Source: Agrobacterium cavarae
GTDB taxonomy: Bacteria; Pseudomonadota; Alphaproteobacteria; Rhizobiales; Rhizobiaceae
Direction: 5' to 3'
DNA: 64,000 nt
Assembly (NCBI RefSeq): GCF_004310285.1
Contig: NZ_SISF01000026.1
Coordinates: 62,001-126,000 of the forward strand
Both the position numbers and the translations under genes were made by a program. Positions 8,871-18,063 of this stretch are shown here, piece by piece (the first letter of the stretch is position 1; every line of letters starts with the position of its first letter). The notes beneath the pieces were generated by a model. That model searched no databases. It was given only the letters and a program-made list of their open reading frames with translations, and had not been told where the DNA came from.

Positions 8871-10077
8871 AAAGTGCCTCCTTGACGGGATCGGGATAGA
8901 GGGAGGAGAAATCGAGGTCGCGCCGGACGAACACCATGATCTGTTTGCCCTGATCGACATGGATGGTCGGCGGAATGTTGATGCTATCCTTGAGCGCCAT
9001 GTTCGCCATCTCGGCCATGGTCTGCGAGACGGTCTGCTGGGCCTGGGTCTGGGCATTCATTCCAATCTGCGAGGACGAGGACGATCCGGCCGACGAGCTA
9101 CCGTCGGCGTTCAACCCCGCGATGAAGGAGGACACACCCCCGACGAGGCTCAGCATCGAGGCGGCCACGAAGCGCTCAAGGAAATGCTTATCGATGACAC
9201 CGTCCAGGCCGGATCGGCCGAGATCGTCGGTCCCGTAAGAACCGAGGGCAACGGAGGTGCCATCAGACCGCAGTGCCCGCGTCCAGATGATCAGGACCCG
9301 CGTCTGGCCGCGAGCAAGCCCGCTCTTATATTCGCCGGTCAGCATCGTGCCTTTCGGCAGCAGAACCCTTCGACCGTCGAAGGAGTAGACATCCGTGGTG
9401 ATCACGGCGCGGACCATGCCCGGTAGATCGGATTGGATCGCGGTCTCCAGAACGCCTCGGATCATCGTGCCTTGCGGGATCAGCGCATCGATCCGGTCGT
9501 TACGGGTTGCCTTGACGGTCTCGACATCCTGCGCCGACACGGCGGCTGCAAATTTCCGGTTCGGGTCATCATCGGCCGGAAACCCGGACGCGGCTGAAGA
9601 CGACATAGCCGTGAAGCTGCCAGGCATGCTGCCCTGTTGCCCCTGATCGACAATAATCATGCTGGAGCGCAGACGCGCCTGCCTGAGTTCCTCCGCCTTG
9701 CGGGCCCGTTCCGCCTCTTCTGCCGCGAGACGCGCCGCGGTATCATCCACCGGCGGGGCCGTGACGACGACCGGCTGGACCGCCGGTTGCTCGACGGGGA
9801 CAGGGGGCGGTGCGATCACCAGCTTGTTGTCCGGCGGTTCGACGGGTTCTCCCGGATCGAAATGCAGATGCGCCGAGCGGCTCGCAGTCTTGAATTCCTC
9901 ATGCTCCTTGCCAGCACCTTGGGATGGCGCTTTTCCGAATGAGACATAGGCGGCGTAGGCCAGAACGCAGAGCGCCGCCGATCCAAGCAGGATCGGCACC
10001 AGCCGCCCGCTTGCTCCGCTCCGAGGACGGGCGACGGTTTCGGTGATCCTGGCTTCCTCTTCAAAATCAACGCTCAT
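8830..10077 (-). CDS. virB10: VirB10-type channel scaffold protein
   Basis: 415 residues from the ATG at 10077 with GGAG nine bases upstream (an in-frame ATG at 10089 is possible). Single N-terminal membrane span (about residues 28-50), a proline-rich periplasmic linker (APPPVPVEQPAVQPVVV) and a C-terminal TrbI/VirB10 beta-barrel domain beginning near LIPQGTMIRGVLETAIQSDLPG, with the later LLPKGTMLTGEYK. This protein spans both membranes and gates the channel. It overlaps the virB9 stop. All expected features are present. Confidence 0.95.
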   Translation of the reverse strand: MSVDFEEEARITETVARPRSGASGRLVPILLGSAALCVLAYAAYVSFGKAPSQGAGKEHEEFKTASRSAHLHFDPGEPVEPPDNKLVIAPPPVPVEQPAVQPVVVTAPPVDDTAARLAAEEAERARKAEELRQARLRSSMIIVDQGQQGSMPGSFTAMSSSAASGFPADDDPNRKFAAAVSAQDVETVKATRNDRIDALIPQGTMIRGVLETAIQSDLPGMVRAVITTDVYSFDGRRVLLPKGTMLTGEYKSGLARGQTRVLIIWTRALRSDGTSVALGSYGTDDLGRSGLDGVIDKHFLERFVAASMLSLVGGVSSFIAGLNADGSSSAGSSSSSQIGMNAQTQAQQTVSQTMAEMANMALKDSINIPPTIHVDQGKQIMVFVRRDLDFSSLYPDPVKEALYELRHAPPDKPRR

Positions 10078-10870
10078 GGGAGGCTCCATGATGATCGGAG
10101 CCGACCATGACGACGGGGTTTTGCGTCGTCTTCTTCATTTTGAAGACACAGGTCACGACATCACCGTTGCGCAGCGTCCATTGGGCCGACACCTTGTCGA
10201 TGACGATGTAATCGCCTTCCTGCCGAAAATTGACCAAGGTCTCTCTGCCATCGGCCTTGACGGCGAAGAAAGCGGGAAGCTCGCCAGAAAACTGGAAAAA
10301 GGTCTTCTTGCCGTCGTCGAAAACCGAGGTCGGACGATTGTCGACCGCGCCTCTATAGCCATAGTCGTAATTAAGCCCATTGGGGTTCGCGAGTGCCGCC
10401 TTCAGGTTCGGCATGGCGGCGTTTTCCTTTGCCGCCGCCAGGAGCTTTGCGTTGCCGGCATCTTCCGGATAGGAGAAGCGCAGCTTGATCACGGCGGTGC
10501 GGGTGTTGCCCGGTTTCGCGCCCGTCAGCATGAACGTGTAGACCCGCTTCGTGGTCACAACATTCATATTGGTGACGGCGTTGGGTTCGAGCGGCTTGAT
10601 GAACAGAAACTGTTTGGATTGGTCGGGGACGGCCTGCCAGCCGACGGTGTCGCCCATGGCGACGGTTGCAATGCGCTCGTCTTCATTGAAGACGATCATG
10701 GTCGACACACCCATCATGCCAGCGAGATAGACGATGTTGTCCCGCTGGAACGGCACGGTACGGATCCGCTCGTCGGTCTGGACCGAGCGGGGCTGGATTT
10801 CCGAGCGGGCGGCTCCAGCGACTGCCGTGAGAACGCAGGCCAGAAGGAATGCCTTGTCGAGACGCATCAT
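10067..10870 (-). CDS. virB9: VirB9/TrbG-type outer-membrane-complex protein
   Basis: 267 residues with a Sec signal peptide (KAFLLACVLTAVAGAARSEI). The mature part has the CagX/VirB9 pattern: RDNIVYLAGMMGVSTMIVFNEDERI near the N-terminus and LNYDYGYRG ... PTSVFDDGKKTFFQF ... near the C-terminus. It forms the outer-membrane core complex with VirB7 and VirB10. The ATG overlaps the virB8 stop and its own stop overlaps virB10, consistent with a single polycistronic message. Confidence 0.95.
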   Translation of the reverse strand: MMRLDKAFLLACVLTAVAGAARSEIQPRSVQTDERIRTVPFQRDNIVYLAGMMGVSTMIVFNEDERIATVAMGDTVGWQAVPDQSKQFLFIKPLEPNAVTNMNVVTTKRVYTFMLTGAKPGNTRTAVIKLRFSYPEDAGNAKLLAAAKENAAMPNLKAALANPNGLNYDYGYRGAVDNRPTSVFDDGKKTFFQFSGELPAFFAVKADGRETLVNFRQEGDYIVIDKVSAQWTLRNGDVVTCVFKMKKTTQNPVVMVGSDHHGASHER

Positions 10871-11607
10871 TGGCTCTCCCCGGTGATGACGGTTTCCTGA
10901 TCCCGGCGATACTCGGTCACTTGAAACCCGAGCGGGTTGTCGAAGCGCCAGTCGTTGCGCATCGGCTCGGAGGTGTATCTGAACCGGACGTTGGCGACCC
11001 AGTGTCTCGTCTCGGTCGAAGCCCCTCGGCTCGTTCGGGTGGTGGAAAAGCGGACGGCTGCCGTCTGCTCGTTGAGGAAGATGATGCTCTTCACGGCGAC
11101 CGAAACGATGGTGTCGGCGCCATAGAGCTTGACGGGGTTGTTCGGGTTGGCGCCCGAGAAGGTGTTGGCGAGATCGTCCGCCGCCTTGCCGGTCGAATAG
11201 AGCGAGGCGAGATCGAAATTGTCGCGCAGGCTCTTCGGGTCATAGGTTTCGCGGGCGCGCAGGAAGCGCACGATATTGGCGCGCGTCACCGCTTCGTTCT
11301 GGGTGAGATTGCCAGCTTCCCGGAGAGGCCGGCTCGCCTCGACGTAGCCGGTCGTCCGGTCAACCTCGAGCACGACGACATCGAAGGTTCTGAGCGGTAG
11401 CGTTGCCCACAGGAGCCCGACCATGGCGATCAGCGCCGCAGCAAGCAGGACGGCGACCGTCCGCCAAACCCCACGGGACGCGGCGACGGAACGATAGACC
11501 GATTTTTCCCAGCGCTCCCCTTCCTGATAATAGCGGGGATCAATTCCGGCGTCTGTTCTGGCGCGTTCCGCCGTCCCCATGGCGGCGATGTCATTTCCTG
11601 CCTGCAT
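10867..11607 (-). CDS. virB8: VirB8-type inner-membrane assembly factor
   Basis: 246 residues. One membrane span (about residues 47-67) follows a short cytoplasmic tail and the tract YYQEGERWEKSVYRSVAASR. The periplasmic NTF2-like VirB8 domain includes NEAVTRANIVRFLRARETYDPKSLRDNFDLASLYST, close to the family consensus. It nucleates the inner-membrane part of the type IV apparatus. It sits between virB6 and virB9, in the usual gene order. Confidence 0.94.
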   Translation of the reverse strand: MQAGNDIAAMGTAERARTDAGIDPRYYQEGERWEKSVYRSVAASRGVWRTVAVLLAAALIAMVGLLWATLPLRTFDVVVLEVDRTTGYVEASRPLREAGNLTQNEAVTRANIVRFLRARETYDPKSLRDNFDLASLYSTGKAADDLANTFSGANPNNPVKLYGADTIVSVAVKSIIFLNEQTAAVRFSTTRTSRGASTETRHWVANVRFRYTSEPMRNDWRFDNPLGFQVTEYRRDQETVITGESQ

Positions 11608-11626
11608 TCACCCTATTCCCCTGAAA

Positions 11627-12631
11627 CTACCGTCGGCCGTTGAGTGCGGCTGATGTCACCAATGCCCTGTCCGCGCTTCCGTCCGTGACGGTCCCGGTCC
11701 CTCCGGCCATCATCCTCGACAGGGCGTACCGACCGCCTCTGTAGGCGCCGCGCGCACCCACGATTCCGAAACGCCGTGCATTGAACAGCGCGAGGCTAGT
11801 GGCGGATTCGATGCGCGGGCCACCACCCGCGATCGCCGCGGCAAGGCCGACCACCTCCTTCAGGAGCAGCGTCGTCGCCGCGCACATGAACAGAAACGGC
11901 ATAACGGTGCTCAGGCTCGGCTCTCCCGCCTGCAGCGCGCTTACCGTATTGCCAAGCAGGCTGGTCATCAGGCCAAGCACGGTGTAGACGAGCACCGGCA
12001 GCAAGGCGTAGGTCGCAAGAGATCGGATCCAGCCGTCGACCACGCCGGACGTGACGTTGAACAGCGCGCAGCACATCACGATCGGGCCGATCCCCAAGAG
12101 AACGAACATCGTCATCTTGCCCATGATCAGGATGACGGCGGCCGTGACGCAGAGGATCAGCGTGAAGAGCAAAACACCGCCCGCCAGCAGATAGAGAAAC
12201 CAGCCGAAGACGCCACCTTGTGCGACCATAGATGAAGCGCCCTGCATCCCGGCATGCCAGATGTCGGAGAGCCCCTGCCCTATCGAGGCGCCGTTGGCCC
12301 CGCATCCCTGGCCGCCCGCCGCCTCGCAAACGACCGTTGCAACCGCATCCGGCGCTTGCACCAGCGGCGTGACGATCAGCGGCTGGTAGGTCGCCCAGGA
12401 AACGATCATGCTGTAGCAGAGGAAAACGCGGCCGAACTTCCAGACGAATGCGCCTGCCGTCATCGGCGCCCGGCCGAACAGCATCTCATAGCCCCACCAG
12501 ACGACGTAGACCGCAAGACCGGCCAGAAACAGTGGACCGAGATAGTTGGAGAGCGCCTGATACATGTTCTGGACCGCCGACGTGCCCATGGCGTCGACTT
12601 TCCCGAACAGGACGTCGAAGATGTCGTTCAT
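11627..12631 (-). CDS. virB6: VirB6/TrbL-type polytopic membrane protein
   Basis: 334 residues from the ATG at 12631, which has GGAGAAGG about nine bases upstream; the longer open frame has an arginine-rich unlikely N-terminus. Five to six hydrophobic segments are visible (for example LGPLFLAGLAVYVVWWGYEML, LLAGGVLLFTLILCVTAAVILIMGKMTMFVLLGIGPIVM, LLPVLVYTVLGLMTSLLG), matching TrbL/VirB6. It lines the inner-membrane channel that contacts transferred DNA. Next to virB8 and the lipoprotein gene as expected. Confidence 0.93.
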   Translation of the reverse strand: MNDIFDVLFGKVDAMGTSAVQNMYQALSNYLGPLFLAGLAVYVVWWGYEMLFGRAPMTAGAFVWKFGRVFLCYSMIVSWATYQPLIVTPLVQAPDAVATVVCEAAGGQGCGANGASIGQGLSDIWHAGMQGASSMVAQGGVFGWFLYLLAGGVLLFTLILCVTAAVILIMGKMTMFVLLGIGPIVMCCALFNVTSGVVDGWIRSLATYALLPVLVYTVLGLMTSLLGNTVSALQAGEPSLSTVMPFLFMCAATTLLLKEVVGLAAAIAGGGPRIESATSLALFNARRFGIVGARGAYRGGRYALSRMMAGGTGTVTDGSADRALVTSAALNGRR

Positions 12632-12641
12632 GACCTTCTCC

Positions 12642-12830
12642 TCAGAAGACGCTGACGCCGTTTTGGCGGATGAGCGGACCGCAAGGCGTCGACGCGGCAT
12701 AGGCCGACGAGAACGGGATTTCTGCCGTCTCCTCCGGCCCACAGGGCGCTTTCAGCTCCTTGTGACCGGCGCATCCGGAAGCGGTGAGCAACAGCAGGCT
12801 CAGCATGAGGATCGAGAGTGAACGCCGCAT
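12642..12830 (-). CDS. Small lipoprotein, VirB7-like
   Basis: 62 residues with a lipoprotein signal: a basic start, the hydrophobic run SILMLSLLLLTASG and a lipobox cysteine at about residue 20. The mature peptide has two further cysteines. Its place between virB5 and virB6 is where many VirB-type operons carry a small entry-exclusion or VirB7-like lipoprotein. VirB7 normally stabilises VirB9 at the outer membrane; a TrbK-type exclusion role is the alternative. Sequence is too short to decide. Confidence 0.75.
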   Translation of the reverse strand: MRRSLSILMLSLLLLTASGCAGHKELKAPCGPEETAEIPFSSAYAASTPCGPLIRQNGVSVF

Positions 12831-12833
12831 CCT

Positions 12834-13580
12834 TCATCGACCTCCCGTCAGGCTGACATTGCCGGGGTCATAGGCCATGAACTCAGCCGTGGCGGCCTGG
12901 GCGGCCAGCTCCTGCATCTGCTGGGCGTTGAGGGCTGCGTTACCGGCATTGACCGCGCCGACCAGTTCGTTGACGGTCTGTGCAGTTTGGGTCTGGACCT
13001 GCGAATTCTGATCGATCGAGCCTTTGATATCGGGCGCCGTGCCGATCTGGCCTTCGACAGCTTGGAATGCCTGTGAACGCTGCTGCGTGCTGGCCTGCAG
13101 GCCGGAGATCGTCGCGGTCAGCGCCGTCGCCGTGTTGACGAGTGCCTGATAGGACTTGTCGCCGCGCGTGAGCCTCGCCTTGTCGGTCTGGCCGGACAGC
13201 GTCTTGACCAGATTGAGCCCGTTCAGGAACTTTGTCGCGGCATTGCCATATGCGCCCAACTGGCCCCAGGCCATCTGCCCGGCCATAAGCGACGAGAAAT
13301 CCGGGGCCGCCCCGATGGAGAAGCCTCCACCCAGCGCTGCGCCAGCAATCTCGGCTGTCGAGCGATTTCCTGTCACGGCGGCAAGAGTCTTGTTGACCGT
13401 CTGCAGGATCTGGCCGTTGCTGTTCATGATCTCGGCCGTGTGCTCAGCCGTCTGCTTGGCTTGCGCCAGCGTCGCATCATCGATGACTGGAACCTGGGCA
13501 AAAGCTGGTGTGGTAAACACGATCGGAAAAAATGCAAACCGGATTGCCCATCGCCCGCAATGATTGGATAGCATCGACAT
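12834..13580 (-). CDS. virB5: VirB5-type minor pilin, second copy
   Basis: 248 residues with a signal peptide ending FTTPAFA. The mature protein is long, mostly helical and alanine/glutamine-rich, as in VirB5/TrbJ adhesin-like pilus tips (ATLAQAKQTAEHTAEIMNSN, NAQQMQELAAQAATAEFMAYDP). AAGGAGAG precedes the start, which directly follows the stop of the upstream VirB5-like gene. Both neighbours end with a similar YDP motif, so they look like tandem paralogues. It likely sits at the pilus tip. Confidence 0.85.
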   Translation of the reverse strand: MSMLSNHCGRWAIRFAFFPIVFTTPAFAQVPVIDDATLAQAKQTAEHTAEIMNSNGQILQTVNKTLAAVTGNRSTAEIAGAALGGGFSIGAAPDFSSLMAGQMAWGQLGAYGNAATKFLNGLNLVKTLSGQTDKARLTRGDKSYQALVNTATALTATISGLQASTQQRSQAFQAVEGQIGTAPDIKGSIDQNSQVQTQTAQTVNELVGAVNAGNAALNAQQMQELAAQAATAEFMAYDPGNVSLTGGR

Positions 13581-14228
13581 CTATTGTCTCTCCTTGTGCT
13601 CAGGCTCTGTCAGCATCGTCTTCGACGGATCGTAGGCCCCTGTTTTTGCTGTTGCGCTTGCCGCTGCGCTCATGTCGAGAAGGCGCTGATTGCGCAGCTG
13701 AACGGTGGTCGAAATGGCCTGAATGGCCTGGTTCCAGATCTGCGCGTTGGTGAGCCGCGTAATGCCGTTCTGCTCGAAGGCGCCCTTCAGGGTGTTCGCC
13801 TGCCCGATTGTCTGCGACTGCGCCGATAGCGTCTGTCCATTTGCCGAAATCGCAGAGGCGACGGCGGCCAGCGCACTGATCGCCTGACCGACATTCTTCG
13901 ACTTGATGGCCTGCACGGTGCTCGCAACAGCCATCAGCACCGCAAAATCATTGCCGCTGATCGTCGAGCCGGACAGCGGCGCACCCACAACAGTTCCACC
14001 GGCCACGGCGCGCATGCCGCCGGTGTCATTGCTTCCTGTGACGCTGCCATGGATGTCGCGGGTTGGTGATACGGTCGATTGTTTGAAGGTGCGGGCGCGC
14101 CGCATGCAGACGGCAGTGTTGGTCTCCGTGCCCGTCCGCTCGGCATCATTGACCGGCACTTGGGCGAAGGCGGGGGTGGCAGCAAGAGAAAGCAACGTCA
14201 CGACAAAAGAGAGAGCCACGAGACGCAT
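13581..14228 (-). CDS. VirB5-like exported protein, first copy
   Basis: 215 residues from the ATG at 14228, whose first base is inside the virB4 stop (TGATG). A signal peptide (VALSFVVTLLSLAATPAFA) leads into the same cleavage context as the next gene (AFAQVPV). The C-terminal half is helical and ends SATAKTGAYDPSKTM, resembling the FMAYDP tail of the following VirB5. It may form part of the pilus tip with it. Naming it VirB5-like rests on position and this resemblance. Confidence 0.75.
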   Translation of the reverse strand: MRLVALSFVVTLLSLAATPAFAQVPVNDAERTGTETNTAVCMRRARTFKQSTVSPTRDIHGSVTGSNDTGGMRAVAGGTVVGAPLSGSTISGNDFAVLMAVASTVQAIKSKNVGQAISALAAVASAISANGQTLSAQSQTIGQANTLKGAFEQNGITRLTNAQIWNQAIQAISTTVQLRNQRLLDMSAAASATAKTGAYDPSKTMLTEPEHKERQ

Positions 14229-16639
14229 CACCGCTCCTCCTTCCAGCCGCAGAAATAGGGAAGCCATCCTTCGGGAGCGTCGCCAAATCTCTCGCGAAGG
14301 CGTTCGCATTCAGCGACGGTTTCCGTGCGCCCGGACAGGACCTTGATGAACTCGGGGAGCTGTGAGAGATCGAGTTTCGCGATGACGCTATCGTGGTCGT
14401 GTTTCACCAAGAACTGTCGGCTGGTGGAGGATGTCGACTTCACCCAGTCGAATTCGGTTTCGGACAGGCCGAAGGCGCCGACATAGCTTTCGCGGTCCGC
14501 CTTCGGGTTCGGAAAGAAGAGCGTGGTCGGGCTCTGCTCCAGCAGGGTATGGGAAATCTTGGCCGTGGTGATATCGCGCGGCGACTGCGTGCCGAGCCCG
14601 ACGATCCCGTTCTTCTTGCGGATGGTCTTCAGCTGATCGTTCAGGAATGCGCCGGCCTTCTCGTCGCCGAGCAGTTTCCAGCCCTCGTCGATGAACAGCA
14701 TCATCGGACGCACACCGTCGAGCATGTCGCCGATCCGGTGGAAGATATATCCAAGCGCCGCAGTGCGAATATCGGGATCGTCGAGGAGCGCGGTCAGGTC
14801 GAAACCGAAGATACCACGGTCCGCATCCCACGCATCGACCGGATTATCGAACAGCCAGCCATGGGTGTCGCACCAGACCTCGAAGCGTGAGGCGAGATCG
14901 TCCCGGCCGGCAGCCTCTGCGCCACGCAGAAGATGGATCACGTCGCGAAACCGTCGCTCACGGAGCGGCACGGCAAAGATCTGCTCCACCGCCGTCGTCA
15001 GGATCCTGTCCTGCTCGGCCGAGAGCTTGTCGCCGTCGCTCCGCGGCCTGACGAGGAAGCTCAGCAGGTCATACAGGAAAGTCCGGCTTCCCGGTGTGTC
15101 CTCGATCTGAAGAGGATTGAAGCCGGTGGCGACACCGGGCTTCAGCACTTCGTATTGGCCACCACAGGCGCGGATGAAGATTTCTCCGCCCCTGTCCTTG
15201 TCGAACAGCGCGCAACGGGGTTGCGGGCTGGTGCGCATCGCCTGCGACAGAAGGAAGAGGAGACTGACGGTCTTGCCCGATCCGGTCGGCCCTGTGACAA
15301 TGAAATTGCCCACCTCCCCTTTGTGGAAGTTGAAGAAGTAGGGTGTCATCGAGGTGGTCTGGAGGAGCGCGATCGCCGGTCCCCATCGATTGCCGGTCGG
15401 GCGGCCGAGCGCGAAATTATGGCCGGAGGCCATGCCGCAGAAATTCCGGGACGAAATCAGCGCACGCCGTGCGATATAGCTGAAATTTCCCGGAAGCTGC
15501 GCCCAGAAGACCGGTTCGGCATTGAGATCCTCGCGCACCACGACGAGGCCGGCATTCTGCAATTCCTTGGTGATCGCCTGCGAGCAGGACTCGGTCTCGC
15601 GGATACTATCACCGAGCGCCATGACCGAGAGGTGGTGGTAGCCCATGACGGCGCGGCCGCTGACGAGCTCGTCCTTGGCAGTCGTAATCGCACTCTCCAG
15701 ACTGGTGCCGCGTTCGTCGGAAACGCTGATCTGGCGCTCGATCCTGTCCATCTCGGAAAGGATAGGAGCACGATCCTGAAGCGCGAAACTCTGCGTCAGG
15801 ACGAACTCGCCCGGAACTTTAAGAAGGCCATCGACCATGCCGGCAGCCGTGAAGGACGGATATTCGCGCACCGACAGCATCGCGCCAAAGCGCACGTCCG
15901 TCTCGGCGTTTCCGCGCATTTCCAGGAGGCGGCGGCCGAAGGTGATGCGCCGGGTGGGAAGATATTCGTTGAGCGGCATGCGCGGCAACAGCATCCAGAC
16001 CGGCATTGCGCCGTTCAGAAGCTGACCTAAAAATTCGAGGGGTTCGGAAAAGGCACTGCCGTCCCGCATGGCAACCGTCAGCAGGCGGGCGCCGTAGCCT
16101 TCCAGCCCTTTGACGATATTGGCGGCGTGATCGCGCAGTTCCTGGCGCGCTTCGAGATCGAGCGATCTTTCCGACACCCCGCCAGCCTTGCGAAACCGTG
16201 AGAAAACGCTGTCCGCCAGCCCCACCTTTCCCTGAAACCCACGCCGGATGAGGGTCAGATAGAGCTCGTTCGAATACATCCTGTTCTCAGACAGGGCATC
16301 CATGTAACGCTCGTTGAGCGCCTTGCAGAAATCGATGGAAAAGGAGCCCTTGATCGGTGGCAGAATGCGCCGGCGTATGATGTGAGAATAGACAGCGAAG
16401 CGGCTATCGGAGAGAGCGCGTAAAAGCGTGTTGCGGTTGGCAGCCTCGGCGTCGATGACCGCCTGATCGGCGGTCTGATGGCAGAAACCATCGAGCCGCA
16501 CGATCGAGAGCAGCATGCCGTCGCGGGTGCGCAGGGTCGCCTCATCCACATGACGCAAATAAGGAATGTGATGGGAAACCGGCTTTTCCCGCGCGATTTG
16601 CGAGCCGAACTTCAGGTCCTTGCGAACGGCATGCTGCAT
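14228..16639 (-). CDS. virB4: VirB4-type secretion ATPase
   Basis: 803 residues, full family length. Walker A GPTGSGKT is at about 450-457 and Walker B is MMLFIDEGWKLL, followed by the conserved QLKTIRKKNGIVGLGTQSPRDI segment. The N-terminal CagE/TrbE-like domain starts SHHIPYLRHVDEATLRTRDGMLLSIVRLDG. VirB4 drives pilus biogenesis and feeds VirB6/VirB8. It lies 12 bases after virB3, with TGATG overlap to the next gene. Confidence 0.95.
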   Translation of the reverse strand: MQHAVRKDLKFGSQIAREKPVSHHIPYLRHVDEATLRTRDGMLLSIVRLDGFCHQTADQAVIDAEAANRNTLLRALSDSRFAVYSHIIRRRILPPIKGSFSIDFCKALNERYMDALSENRMYSNELYLTLIRRGFQGKVGLADSVFSRFRKAGGVSERSLDLEARQELRDHAANIVKGLEGYGARLLTVAMRDGSAFSEPLEFLGQLLNGAMPVWMLLPRMPLNEYLPTRRITFGRRLLEMRGNAETDVRFGAMLSVREYPSFTAAGMVDGLLKVPGEFVLTQSFALQDRAPILSEMDRIERQISVSDERGTSLESAITTAKDELVSGRAVMGYHHLSVMALGDSIRETESCSQAITKELQNAGLVVVREDLNAEPVFWAQLPGNFSYIARRALISSRNFCGMASGHNFALGRPTGNRWGPAIALLQTTSMTPYFFNFHKGEVGNFIVTGPTGSGKTVSLLFLLSQAMRTSPQPRCALFDKDRGGEIFIRACGGQYEVLKPGVATGFNPLQIEDTPGSRTFLYDLLSFLVRPRSDGDKLSAEQDRILTTAVEQIFAVPLRERRFRDVIHLLRGAEAAGRDDLASRFEVWCDTHGWLFDNPVDAWDADRGIFGFDLTALLDDPDIRTAALGYIFHRIGDMLDGVRPMMLFIDEGWKLLGDEKAGAFLNDQLKTIRKKNGIVGLGTQSPRDITTAKISHTLLEQSPTTLFFPNPKADRESYVGAFGLSETEFDWVKSTSSTSRQFLVKHDHDSVIAKLDLSQLPEFIKVLSGRTETVAECERLRERFGDAPEGWLPYFCGWKEER

Positions 16640-16650
16640 TCTCTTAATCC

Positions 16651-16944
16651 TCAGGCGCGGTAGGAGTTACCGCCCCAGAAATGCCGGTTGCGGACCCAGG
16701 GGCATTTGGCGAAACGCAACCGCACCACGTCCGCCATGTGCGGATCGCGTACGGTCATGACATAGGCTGCGGCATGCAGCGGCAGGAAAAGCAGGAATGT
16801 TGCGAGCTGCTTGGTGTTGAGGAAGGTCATGACGACGATCATCAATTCCCCGACGAACAGGCCGATCGGAACGCCCCACATCATCCGGGGACGCGTCAGA
16901 GCGACCACGAGCGGCGCGACCTGCGGCTTCTCCTGTTCAGCCAT
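16651..16944 (-). CDS. virB3: VirB3-type inner-membrane protein
   Basis: 97 residues from the ATG at 16944, which overlaps the virB2 stop (TGATG); the longer open frame is antisense extension. It contains ALTRPRMMWGVPIGLFVGELMIVVMTF, the typical VirB3 opening, two hydrophobic segments and a PHMADVVRLRF end. VirB3 anchors pilus assembly with VirB4. Length and position are standard. Confidence 0.92.
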   Translation of the reverse strand: MAEQEKPQVAPLVVALTRPRMMWGVPIGLFVGELMIVVMTFLNTKQLATFLLFLPLHAAAYVMTVRDPHMADVVRLRFAKCPWVRNRHFWGGNSYRA

Positions 16945-17288
16945 CAACCACCGAGCCCCGACTGCATGGACGCGACCAGTTGAGATCCGCCGAAGATGAA
17001 GGCGATGCCGACGATGATCGAGAAGCACCAGCTCCACGGGATCCGCGACGTCAGCGCGAGATAGCCGACGGCCGCACAGGCGATCGTCGCGGCTGTGGTC
17101 GCGAAGGTCCCGGTCATGAAGTTGAGAAGTGTGGTGAACACCGACTGGATCGGCTGGAAGACGTCACCGGCGGCAAGGGCGAGATCGGCCTGGCCGATGA
17201 GCATGACAGCAAGCGCCATGCCATGGATTGCGATCTGACGGTTGCGGCTGGAGCCGGCGATCTCCTTGAGGCGGTGAGTGATGGTCAT
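16944..17288 (-). CDS. virB2: VirB2-type major pilin
   Basis: 114 residues from the ATG at 17288, with GAGGAG seven bases upstream. A long signal segment (HGMALAVMLIGQADLALA) is followed by a mature pilin of two hydrophobic helices (TTAATIACAAVGYLALTS and WCFSIIVGIAFIFGGSQLV), as in VirB2/TrbC pilins. It polymerises into the conjugative pilus. It follows the lytic transglycosylase gene by 13 bases. Confidence 0.93.
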   Translation of the reverse strand: MTITHRLKEIAGSSRNRQIAIHGMALAVMLIGQADLALAAGDVFQPIQSVFTTLLNFMTGTFATTAATIACAAVGYLALTSRIPWSWCFSIIVGIAFIFGGSQLVASMQSGLGG

Positions 17289-17301
17289 CGGGAACTCCTC
17301 T

Positions 17302-17979
17302 TTACTCGACATACAGAACTGACCCTCCGATCCAGGTCCGGTCGGAGGATCTCGGGGTGTTGGGATTGGTGGGGATGGGCTTGTCACCGACGGATCCGGT
17401 CGTCAGAAGATCGACGCCCGTCTCCGCCGTCATTGGCGCAGTCGCGGGCGTCGCAACCCGTCGCGCCCGCTGAAGCGCGTTGTCGAAGCCGAAATAGGCG
17501 TTCGCCACGAGCGCGACGTAGTTCACGGTCTCCGCTATCGGCGGCACGCCACGAGCCCGAAGAACCCTGTCCTCGCCCGCATTATAGGCAGCGACGACGA
17601 GGAAGATGTTGCCGCCGAAGCGGTCGCTCAGATCCTTCAGATAGCTGACGCCGCCGCGGATGTTCTGCGAGGCGTCGCAGATATCGGCGACGCCGTAATG
17701 GGCTGCGGTTTCCGGCATCAACTGCATGACCCCGCGCGCGCCGGCGGGCGAGTTGACGCGCTGGCCGAAGCCCGACTCCTGCCCGGACACCGCAAGCGCC
17801 AACTTCACGTCGAAGCCTTGCCGCTGACTTTCCTTGCGGATGAGGTTCTGCACGACGTCCACGGCCATGGCGCCATCCACGCAGGTCGGCGGCTGACCTG
17901 CGCCTGTCTCTGCTGCTGAAAGAGGAACCACACCCATCGAAATTGCCATCCAGGCGAAGATAAGAGGTCGTGCATTCAT
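17302..17979 (-). CDS. virB1: VirB1-type lytic transglycosylase
   Basis: 225 residues from the ATG at 17979. A signal peptide (LIFAWMAISMGVVPLSA) precedes a lysozyme-like SLT domain with the catalytic glutamate in VSGQESGFGQ, the GVMQLMP motif and the C-terminal AAYNAGEDRV motif. It cuts peptidoglycan locally so the secretion apparatus can assemble. It is the first gene of the twelve-gene virB unit, so the operon promoter should lie just upstream, in 17980-18063. Confidence 0.94.
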   Translation of the reverse strand: MNARPLIFAWMAISMGVVPLSAAETGAGQPPTCVDGAMAVDVVQNLIRKESQRQGFDVKLALAVSGQESGFGQRVNSPAGARGVMQLMPETAAHYGVADICDASQNIRGGVSYLKDLSDRFGGNIFLVVAAYNAGEDRVLRARGVPPIAETVNYVALVANAYFGFDNALQRARRVATPATAPMTAETGVDLLTTGSVGDKPIPTNPNTPRSSDRTWIGGSVLYVE

Positions 17980-18063
17980 GATGTTCACCTGCACTTGAAT
18001 AACTCATATACATCATTATTATGCCTACGCAATCGTTAAAGAAAAATTGCGGGAGCTCAGATC
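17980..18063. promoter_or_regulatory. Divergent promoter region of virB operon and 18064 operon
   Basis: This 84-base AT-rich gap separates two divergent operons and must hold both promoters. It contains an inverted repeat CGCAAT (18028-18033) and ATTGCG (18046-18051) with a 12-base spacer, a possible operator. No clear lux-box-like palindrome was seen here, so any quorum control of virB may be indirect. Confidence 0.45.

Noticed and set aside
14933-16030. 365-codon open frame opposite virB4
   Set aside because: Antisense shadow of virB4, which has intact Walker motifs and full length.
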